DNA from: an uncultured Cocleimonas sp. | GTDB taxonomy: Bacteria; Pseudomonadota; Gammaproteobacteria; Thiotrichales; Thiotrichaceae | Length of the DNA: 7,079 nt | NCBI GenBank assembly: GCA_937974135.1 | Contig: CALJIH010000165.1 | Span: 1 to 7,079, forward strand | Direction of reading: 5' to 3' | In this document: positions 1-5,164 of the stretch, piece after piece | How the letters are laid out: each line of letters begins with the position of its first letter | Numbering within the stretch: the first letter of the stretch is position 1 | Position numbers and translations under genes: made by a program | Notes under the pieces: model-generated | Database searches by the model: none | Seen by the model: only the letters and a program-made list of their open reading frames with translations | Told to the model about the DNA's origin: nothing

Positions 1-59
1 CCCCCCACTTTTATTGTGTTTGTCAGTAAAGCCTTAAAAGTAGAGGGCGTACTTTGACT

Positions 60-135
60 AGCTCAACATAAATAGTTCGACATACTTCAGCTAAGCTCAG
101 TACAAGAGCTCAACAGTTCTGCCTTTTTCAGCTCA
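60..135. repeat. Cluster of four AGCTCA hexamers downstream of pyrE
   Basis: AGCTCA occurs at 60-65, 94-99, 107-112 and 130-135. Two copies extend to AGCTCAACA (60-68 and 107-115). The last copy overlaps the pyrE stop codon (133-135, TGA on the minus strand). A 5-bp hairpin can form from AGCTC (94-98) and GAGCT (106-110) around a 7-base loop. The spacing is irregular (34, 13 and 23 bases), so this is not a tandem array. No T-run follows the hairpin on the minus strand, so it is not a convincing pyrE terminator. The rest of bases 1-132 holds no coding sequence that I can support and starts with six Cs. Confidence 0.4.
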
Positions 136-777
136 AGAAACGCCGTATTTATTTCTATATTCACTAATTTTTGTCAATAAGTCTTCATCTTGATTTGACG
201 TTTCAAGATACTGAATGACTTGATTTAATCCAATAATATTAATCACAGGAATCCCGTAAGTTTCGGATATTTCTTGAACAGCTGATTTCTCCCCTTGCCC
301 TCGTTCTTGACGATCGAGAGAGATACAGATACCCGCTAATTCAGCATTGTTCTCTGCAACCATATCAGCAGCTTCACGAGAGGCAGTACCTGCACTGATA
401 ACATCATCAACGACTAAAACTCTGCCAGCTAATGGTGCACCAACGATATTCCCACCTTCGCCATGATCTTTCTCTTCTTTGCGGTTGTATGCATAGGGGT
501 AATCCATACCGTGTTTTTCATAGAGATTAGCCGCTACAACAGCCACTAAAGGAATACCTTTGTATGCAGGGCCAAGTAACATGTCGAATTCAAGACCAGA
601 ATCGATAATTGCTTGGGCGTAATAATCTCCTAATTTAGCCAATGAAGAACCTGATCGAAAAAGACCAAAATTAAAGAAATAAGGACTTAAACGGCCAGAT
701 TTAAGAGTAAATTCACCAAATTTAAGTACCTTATTTTGTATTGCAAATTCTAAAAATTCGGCTTGATAATCTTTCAT
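133..777 (-). CDS. pyrE: Orotate phosphoribosyltransferase
   Basis: Cytosolic enzyme of de novo pyrimidine synthesis that transfers phosphoribose from PRPP to orotate, giving OMP. The 214 residues match the usual length (213 in E. coli) and align end to end from MKDYQ to the YGVS terminus. Visible landmarks are the orotate-side segment TLKSGR (24-29) with FF at 34-35, GPAYKG (69-74), the mobile catalytic loop NRKEEKDHGEGGN (98-110), the PRPP-binding loop LVVDDVISAGTAS (121-133) and DRQERG (155-160). The ATG at 775-777 is the start that matches the family N-terminus; the Shine-Dalgarno upstream is weak. The gene stands alone on this strand and diverges from the DUF4124 pair. No truncation or frameshift is seen. 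In many gammaproteobacteria pyrE is next to rph, but that region lies outside the window or is absent. Confidence 0.97.
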   Translation of the reverse strand: MKDYQAEFLEFAIQNKVLKFGEFTLKSGRLSPYFFNFGLFRSGSSLAKLGDYYAQAIIDSGLEFDMLLGPAYKGIPLVAVVAANLYEKHGMDYPYAYNRKEEKDHGEGGNIVGAPLAGRVLVVDDVISAGTASREAADMVAENNAELAGICISLDRQERGQGEKSAVQEISETYGIPVINIIGLNQVIQYLETSNQDEDLLTKISEYRNKYGVS

Positions 778-815
778 TTTTCATCACATCTGAGTCAAAT
801 ATTGGATAGTTGGGC

Positions 816-821
816 ATTATA
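816..821 (-). promoter_or_regulatory. Candidate -10 box for pyrE
   Basis: Read on the minus strand this is a perfect TATAAT, 38 bases upstream of the pyrE ATG. The -35 position at 16-18 bases spacing has no good match to TTGACA and there is no TG extension, so the call rests on the -10 box and its location. It would give a leader of roughly 30 bases. Confidence 0.4.
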
Positions 822-864
822 ACTAACAGCAAAGTTATTTCTATGCATTCTTTATCATTGTTGT

Positions 865-879
865 GACGATACGTTCGTC
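865..879. other. Short inverted repeat in the pyrE/DUF4124 divergent spacer
   Basis: GACGA (865-869) and TCGTC (875-879) are perfect complements around TACGT. It is the most GC-rich patch of the 185-base spacer. Neither strand has a T-run after it, so it does not look like a terminator. It could be an operator for a dimeric regulator or chance. The rest of the spacer is AT-rich; TAAAAT at 928-933 is a possible -10 for the downstream gene, without a clear -35. Confidence 0.25.
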
Positions 880-962
880 GGAAAACAGCTAGTTAGCAGG
901 GTATTCATGGTATTATCGACCCATAATTAAAATAATGTTTATATTTAAATTGGAAAATAAGA

Positions 963-1577
963 ATGAAAAAAATATTCGTTGTTAGTATTGGTTTAGTGAT
1001 GGCAGTTAGCGCTCACGCTGGATTATATCGCTGGGTCGACGATGCTGGAAATGTACATTTTTCAGATAAAGTCCCTGCCGCTGCATCTAAAAAGTCCCAT
1101 ACAAAATTAAGTAAATCTGGTGATGTTACAGGTGAGGTTGATCCCGAATCTAAACAAAAAGCACTAGATATGAAAAAAGCGAGAGAAGAAGAACGCGAGC
1201 AATTAGCAAAAATACAGAGAATAAAAGCTGCAGAGATGGCTGTTATTCAACAAAAAGATGATAACTTATTATCTACTTATGCTGATGAAAATGAACTTGT
1301 TAGGTATTTTGAATCTAAATTAAAAATGGTTGAAGGAAATACCAAAATACTAGAAGCACAAAAAGGTGTACTAAAAAAGAAAATTGTTAAATTAGAAGAG
1401 AAAGCAGCAACAACTAAACAAGAAAATTCGCTCAAAAGCATTGCTAAAAAGATTGTAAACATCAATAACACAATTGAACAATATGAAAAAGCACTTGACG
1501 AAAATGATAGACAAATCATTCAATTAAGTAAGAACTATAAAACTGATTTGGCAAGATTTAAAGAATTAACTGAATAG
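963..1577 (+). CDS. Exported DUF4124-domain protein with helical tail (copy 1)
   Basis: 204-residue protein of unknown function. A short lysine start and hydrophobic core form a signal peptide, with likely cleavage after AHA at residue 19, so the protein is probably periplasmic. The mature protein opens with a DUF4124 domain: YRW (22-24), Gly29 and FSDKVP (33-38) are the conserved positions of that family. From about residue 60 to the end it is very rich in Lys, Glu and Gln with few helix breakers, and probably forms long coiled coils (about 68-95 and 115-200). The ATG is preceded by a weak GGAAAA ribosome site 8 bases away. It is followed by a homologue in the same orientation, with shared blocks DNLL (100-103), ENELV (109-113) and LARFKEL (196-202). 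DUF4124 has no established biochemical role, and I assign none. Confidence 0.9.
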   Translation: MKKIFVVSIGLVMAVSAHAGLYRWVDDAGNVHFSDKVPAAASKKSHTKLSKSGDVTGEVDPESKQKALDMKKAREEEREQLAKIQRIKAAEMAVIQQKDDNLLSTYADENELVRYFESKLKMVEGNTKILEAQKGVLKKKIVKLEEKAATTKQENSLKSIAKKIVNINNTIEQYEKALDENDRQIIQLSKNYKTDLARFKELTE

Positions 1578-1618
1578 ATACAATTAGTTAAAAATAGTAA
1601 GTGACAAAAATTATAAAA

Positions 1619-2257
1619 ATGAAATCAATATTACATAAATCTTCTCTGCTGGCATTAGCATTAATGTATTTGCCATTAGAAGCTACATATTACCGTTGGA
1701 CTGATGAAAATGGGAAAACGCATTATTCATACAGTGTGCCTGCCAATAAGTCTAAACTAGGTCATGTCGAGCTAAATAAACAGGGGTTAGAAAAAAAGAG
1801 AGTTATTTCCGAAAAACGTAAAAAGCAGTTAAAAGAAATAGCTGACCTTCGAGCACAGGAAAAGAAGCAAGCTAAAATTGAGTCAGAAAAGAAAAAATTC
1901 CAAGATGCTGAAGATAACTTATTGTTGTCTGTATTTAGTAGCGAAGATGAATTGGTCAAAGCTTACAATACAAAGCTACAACTAGCTCAAGTAACCATAG
2001 ATCTTTTGAAGGGCAGACACAAGAAACAATCGGAAAAACTCGAAGTATTAGAACAAAAATACGAGCGTATGGTTGATATCAAACATAAGCAAGTGATGGA
2101 AAAACAAATAGATCTTGTGTTAGATAATCTTAAAATTTATCAGCAAGCAATCACCGAAAACCTAATTGAAAAAGATAAGGTTAACGGTGAATACGAAGAT
2201 ACTCTAAAACGTTTTAAAGATCTTGTTGCTCGAACTAAGAGCGAGTCTAAAAACTAA
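1619..2257 (+). CDS. Exported DUF4124-domain protein with helical tail (copy 2)
   Basis: Paralogue of the upstream gene, 212 residues from the ATG chosen here. A GTG at 1601, in frame, would add six residues; neither start has a good ribosome site, but the ATG gives a neat signal peptide ending LEA around residue 22. The DUF4124 core YRW (25-27) and Gly32 is kept, but the family's Ser-Asp pair has become Ser-Tyr (YSYSVP, 36-41). The tail is again Lys/Glu-rich and probably coiled coil, sharing DNLLL (99-103), EDELVK (109-114) and LKRFKDL (196-202) with copy 1. The gap to copy 1 is 41 bases with no visible terminator or promoter, so the two are likely one transcript. Probably periplasmic; function unknown. 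The similarity along the full length supports tandem duplication rather than convergence. Confidence 0.87.
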   Translation: MKSILHKSSLLALALMYLPLEATYYRWTDENGKTHYSYSVPANKSKLGHVELNKQGLEKKRVISEKRKKQLKEIADLRAQEKKQAKIESEKKKFQDAEDNLLLSVFSSEDELVKAYNTKLQLAQVTIDLLKGRHKKQSEKLEVLEQKYERMVDIKHKQVMEKQIDLVLDNLKIYQQAITENLIEKDKVNGEYEDTLKRFKDLVARTKSESKN

Positions 2258-2290
2258 ACATAAATACATTCAATATATTTTTTTATGTTT
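2249..2290 (-). terminator. Weak terminator candidate between convergent genes
   Basis: AAACATAAA (2256-2264) and TTTATGTTT (2282-2290) form a perfect 9-bp inverted repeat with a 17-base loop in the spacer between the two convergent genes. On the minus strand the stem is followed by AGTTTTTAGA, giving a short U-run, so it fits best as terminator of the kinase gene. The stem has only one G-C pair and the loop is long, so it would be weak. Confidence 0.3.
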
Positions 2291-2299
2291 TAAAATCTT

Positions 2300-3295
2300 T
2301 CAAACTGAGTGCTTTGCTAAAATATCTAATTGTGTTTGTTTATCTAAACGAGCACCAAATACAGTAACAATATTCGCCGCTGATTCACTGGCTAGATTTC
2401 CTGCTTGTTGATCACTCATTTCATGGGTCAATCCGTACATAAATGCTCCTGCGAACATATCACCTGCACCATTAGTATCGATAGCTTTTACCTGGACTGC
2501 ATCAATTTTGATATCATTATCAGACGTCACTACTCTAGCGCCTTTATTTCCTAATGTGATGACTAATTTTTCAGTGATCTTTAAAAGCTCAGTAATAGCG
2601 TCATCAAGATTTTCTTTACCTGTGAAGGTTAAAGCTTCTTCTTCATTGCTGAACAATACGTCTACACCATCACCGATGATTTCAGTAACCCCTTCTTTGA
2701 AATAGGTGACCATAGCTGGATCAGAAAATGTAAATGCAGTTTTGACATGGTTTTCTTTAGCTACTTTGCGAGCCTGTATGGCAGCATTTCTTGAAACATC
2801 TGAAGTAACTAGATAGCCTTCTATGTAGATATATTCAGATTTTACTAGTTCTTCCAAGTGAAGGTCTGATTCAGAAAAATCTGCAGTAATTCCTAAAAAG
2901 GTATTCATGGTTCTTTCTGCATCATCTGTGACCATTACGATGCATTTACCTGTTACACCATCTTCTTTAACTTGATCAAGCTTTGTTTCAACACCCGCTG
3001 CGGCTAAATCTGTCATGTAAAAATCACCGGTTTCATCATTAGCAACTTTACAAGCGTAAAAAGTATCTCCCCCTAATTGACTTATCGATACGATGGTATT
3101 TGCTGCGGATCCTCCACCAGCGCGTTTTTTCAGACCAAAATTAGAGTTTAGATTAGTCACTAATTTTTCTTGCTGGTCTTCATCTATCAGGGTCATGAGG
3201 CCTTTTTCGATGTTATGTTCTGCTAAAAATTCATCACTTACTTCAAACTCTGCATCTACTAATGCGTTGCCGATACCGTATACCTGATATTTCAT
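2300..3295 (-). CDS. PfkB-family sugar/nucleoside kinase, probable adenosine kinase
   Basis: Cytosolic ATP-dependent kinase of the ribokinase/PfkB fold. Adenosine kinase (adenosine + ATP to AMP + ADP) is the best guess from overall resemblance to proteobacterial proteins given that name. Using ATG numbering (331 residues), GNALVD (9-14) starts the fold, AGGGSAANT (59-67) is PfkB signature 1, and DTNGAGDMFAGAF (273-285) is signature 2, with Asp279 as the expected catalytic base and GAGD as the anion hole. TLGNKGA (247-253) is near the ATP site. An in-frame TTG at 3299-3301 would add two residues; the ATG at 3293-3295 is preferred because GAGA lies 9 bases before it. The gene is alone on this strand, divergent from icd. 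Other PfkB substrates (inosine, guanosine, ribose) cannot be excluded from sequence alone. It may recycle adenosine from S-adenosylhomocysteine breakdown (inference). Confidence 0.85.
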   Translation of the reverse strand: MKYQVYGIGNALVDAEFEVSDEFLAEHNIEKGLMTLIDEDQQEKLVTNLNSNFGLKKRAGGGSAANTIVSISQLGGDTFYACKVANDETGDFYMTDLAAAGVETKLDQVKEDGVTGKCIVMVTDDAERTMNTFLGITADFSESDLHLEELVKSEYIYIEGYLVTSDVSRNAAIQARKVAKENHVKTAFTFSDPAMVTYFKEGVTEIIGDGVDVLFSNEEEALTFTGKENLDDAITELLKITEKLVITLGNKGARVVTSDNDIKIDAVQVKAIDTNGAGDMFAGAFMYGLTHEMSDQQAGNLASESAANIVTVFGARLDKQTQLDILAKHSV

Positions 3296-3362
3296 TTTCA
3301 AATTTCTCGTTGATTAGTCTAAAAACGCGGCTAATTTAACAGGTTTTTCAGAAAACTACAGC

Positions 3363-3393
3363 TTGATTTGCGTTACAATAGCCACATTATATT
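3363..3393 (+). promoter_or_regulatory. Candidate promoter for icd
   Basis: Two overlapping possibilities are visible. TACAAT (3374-3379) matches TATAAT at five of six positions but has no good -35. Alternatively TTGATT (3363-3368) with TATATT (3388-3393) is a -35/-10 pair with a long 19-base spacer. Either lies 30-50 bases upstream of the icd ATG in the divergent 129-base spacer. Confidence 0.3.
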
Positions 3394-3404
3394 AATAAAT
3401 TTAA

Positions 3405-3427
3405 ATGGAGCTTCGAATCACATAATG
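3405..3427 (+). promoter_or_regulatory. icd translation start region with six-codon leader ORF
   Basis: The only Shine-Dalgarno-like sequence before icd is GGAG at 3407-3410, 14 bases from the ATG, longer than usual. That same GGAG lies inside a six-codon reading frame (ATG at 3405, MELRIT, TAA at 3423-3425) whose stop overlaps the icd ATG by one base (TAATG). This arrangement permits translational coupling, but the small frame has no ribosome site of its own, so its translation is unproven. Confidence 0.3.
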
Positions 3428-4681
3428 AACTATCAACATATTAAAATTCCTGAGTCTGGCAGTAAGATAATAGTAAACGATGATTTTTCTTTGAATGTGC
3501 CAGATAAGCCTATTATTCCATTTATCGAAGGCGATGGAATTGGTGCAGATATTACTCCGGTTATGAAAAAGGTCATTGATGCTGCTGTGGAGAAAGCTTA
3601 CAGTGGTGAAAAACAAATTCAGTGGATGGAAATATACGCAGGCGAGAAATCTACTAAAGTATATGGCGCGGATGTTTGGATGCCTGATGAGACCATGGAA
3701 GCGCTTAAGGATTTTGCAGTGTCTATTAAGGGGCCTTTAACGACTCCTGTCGGTGGAGGGATACGTTCATTGAATGTAACGATGCGACAAGAACTAGATT
3801 TATACACTTGTTTACGCCCGATTCGTTATTACGAGGGTACTCCGAGTCCTGTTCGTGAGCCTGAAAAAACTGATATGGTTATTTTTAGAGAGAACTCAGA
3901 AGATATTTATGCTGGTATCGAATGGGAAGCTGGTACTGATGAAGTAAAGAAAGTAATCGCATTTTTACAAGATGAAATGGGGGTCAATAAAATTCGTTTT
4001 CCTGAATCATCTGGCATTGGTATTAAGCCAGTTTCTAAATCAGGTACTGAGCGTTTAGTCAGAAAAGCATGTCAATATGCCATTGATAACGATAAATCAA
4101 GTGTTACATTAGTTCACAAAGGTAACATAATGAAATTTACCGAAGGAGGTTTCAAACAATGGGGGTATGATTTAGCAAAATCTGAATTTGCTGCAAGCGA
4201 ATTAGATGGAGGTCCTTGGCTTACATTTAAAAACCCGCAAACAGGTAAAGATATTATTGTCAAAGATGTTATTGCAGATGCTTTTTTACAGAATATTTTA
4301 TTGCATGCAGAAGATTACGATGTAGTCGCTACACTAAATCTTAACGGTGATTACATTTCAGATGCACTTGCTGCGCAGGTTGGAGGCATAGGTATTGCCC
4401 CTGGTGCTAATTTATCAGATACGATTGGGTTATTTGAAGCAACGCATGGAACTGCTCCACCAATTGCTGGTCTTAATAAAGCAAACCCAGGATCAATTAT
4501 TTTATCTGCGGAAATGATGTTAAGACATATTGGTTGGAAAGATGCTGCGGACTTAGTGATAAAGGCACTTTCAGGAGCTATAGCAGCAAAGAAAGTAACA
4601 TTTGATTTTTCATCTCAAATGGAAAATGCTGAGGAAGTGAGTTGTTCTGAGTTTGGTGATCATATGATTTCTCATATGTAA
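3425..4681 (+). CDS. icd: Isocitrate dehydrogenase, predicted NAD-preferring
   Basis: TCA-cycle enzyme: isocitrate to 2-oxoglutarate and CO2 with reduction of NAD(P). 418 residues (E. coli 416) align along the full length with a constant offset of +2. Substrate and catalytic residues are intact: Lys102, Ser115, Asn117, Arg121, Arg131, Arg155, Tyr162 and Lys232; metal ligands Asp285, Asp309 and Asp313 are also present. The coenzyme pocket is not E. coli-like: HGTAPPIAG (341-349) puts Pro346 and Ile347 where E. coli has Lys344 and Tyr345; Ala353 replaces Val351, Phe393 replaces Tyr391 and Ser397 replaces Arg395. These are contacts to the NADP 2'-phosphate, so NAD use is predicted. Ser115 corresponds to the AceK phosphorylation site of E. 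coli, but it is also a substrate residue. The ATG at 3425 matches the family N-terminus; a longer in-frame TTG start at 3368 adds 19 unlike residues and is rejected. clpS follows on the same strand. Confidence 0.97.
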   Translation: MNYQHIKIPESGSKIIVNDDFSLNVPDKPIIPFIEGDGIGADITPVMKKVIDAAVEKAYSGEKQIQWMEIYAGEKSTKVYGADVWMPDETMEALKDFAVSIKGPLTTPVGGGIRSLNVTMRQELDLYTCLRPIRYYEGTPSPVREPEKTDMVIFRENSEDIYAGIEWEAGTDEVKKVIAFLQDEMGVNKIRFPESSGIGIKPVSKSGTERLVRKACQYAIDNDKSSVTLVHKGNIMKFTEGGFKQWGYDLAKSEFAASELDGGPWLTFKNPQTGKDIIVKDVIADAFLQNILLHAEDYDVVATLNLNGDYISDALAAQVGGIGIAPGANLSDTIGLFEATHGTAPPIAGLNKANPGSIILSAEMMLRHIGWKDAADLVIKALSGAIAAKKVTFDFSSQMENAEEVSCSEFGDHMISHM

Positions 4682-4691
4682 ATATGATTTT

Positions 4692-4700
4692 TGTTATGAT
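4692..4700 (+). promoter_or_regulatory. Possible extended -10 before clpS
   Basis: TGTTATGAT is a TGn extension joined to TATGAT (five of six matches to TATAAT). It lies just after the icd stop, with no -35. A start about 6-8 bases downstream would fall within a few bases of the chosen clpS ATG (4711), giving a nearly leaderless message. It may simply be chance in AT-rich DNA. Confidence 0.2.
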
Positions 4701-4710
4701 CTTAAGAAAT

Positions 4711-5091
4711 ATGAAAAAAAATAGTGAAAGTAGTTTGAGACAAGTGTTAAAGAAAGAATTGGTGATTAGGAACCAATCAGAAGATGAGAATGATCATGAT
4801 TCTGGCTTGGTGGTACAAGAAACCCGCCCAGAAGTAGCCGAACCTAAGCGTTATATGGTTATACTGGTTAATGATGACTTCACACCTATGGAATTTGTAG
4901 TTTTGATTTTAAAAGAGTTTTTTAATTTAGATGAAGAAGCTGCAACACGTATCATGTTGAATGTACATACTAAAGGTAAAGGAGTTTGCGGAATTTATTC
5001 TAAAGATATTGCTGAAACTAAAGTGGTTATGGTTAATGAATATGCCAGAGAAAATGAGCATCCATTACTATGTACCATGGAACAGGCTTAA
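4711..5091 (+). CDS. clpS: ATP-dependent Clp protease adaptor ClpS
   Basis: Adaptor that binds N-degron substrates (Leu, Phe, Tyr or Trp at the N-terminus) and docks on the ClpA N-domain for degradation by ClpAP. With the ATG at 4711 it has 126 residues, close to the Pseudomonas protein; about 45 acidic, flexible residues precede the conserved core. Core landmarks are ILVNDDFTPMEF (51-62), with Asn54, Asp55, Asp56, Thr58 and Met60 lining the N-degron pocket, then Met82, Val85 and His86, and the terminal block YARENEHPLLC (111-121). All pocket residues known from E. coli ClpS are present. In-frame ATGs at 4684 and 4696 would add nine or five mostly hydrophobic residues (MIFVMILRN) that are unusual for the family; only 4711 has even a weak AAGA upstream. 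It lies 29 bases after icd and 73 before clpA. Confidence 0.95.
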   Translation: MKKNSESSLRQVLKKELVIRNQSEDENDHDSGLVVQETRPEVAEPKRYMVILVNDDFTPMEFVVLILKEFFNLDEEAATRIMLNVHTKGKGVCGIYSKDIAETKVVMVNEYARENEHPLLCTMEQA

Positions 5092-5131
5092 GAATTTAAA
5101 CAAAAATTGTTCTTAGAATAGATAAAAGATT

Positions 5132-5157
5132 AAAAAGGGCAAAAGGGTAAAAAGGAG
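5132..5157 (+). promoter_or_regulatory. clpA ribosome binding site within a purine-rich triplet
   Basis: AAGGAG at 5152-5157 stands 7 bases from the clpA ATG and is the best Shine-Dalgarno in the window. Two related runs precede it, AAAAAGGGC (5132-5140) and AAAAGGGT (5141-5148), giving three A-rich/GG purine units in a row. A weak 6-bp stem, TAAGAA (5089-5094) with TTCTTA (5110-5115), lies earlier in the clpS-clpA gap and has no U-run. Confidence 0.6.
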
Positions 5158-5164
5158 CATTTAG

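Noticed and set aside
1277..1959. Minus-strand open frames rich in Ser and Phe opposite the DUF4124 genes
   Set aside because: Their composition is the complement of Lys/Glu-rich coding on the other strand; they have no independent support.
2223..2411. Plus-strand frame spanning the convergent spacer
   Set aside because: It overlaps the ends of two well-supported genes and resembles no protein I know.
3368..3424. N-terminal extension of Icd from a TTG codon
   Set aside because: It adds 19 residues with no counterpart in the family, has no ribosome site and overlaps the likely promoter; the ATG at 3425 matches the family start.
4684..4710. Longer ClpS start at 4684 or 4696
   Set aside because: It adds a short hydrophobic stretch unlike other ClpS proteins and has no ribosome site; kept only as an alternative in the gene entry.
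5089..5115. Possible terminator between clpS and clpA
   Set aside because: The stem is only 6 bp, AT-rich, and no U-run follows; more likely chance.
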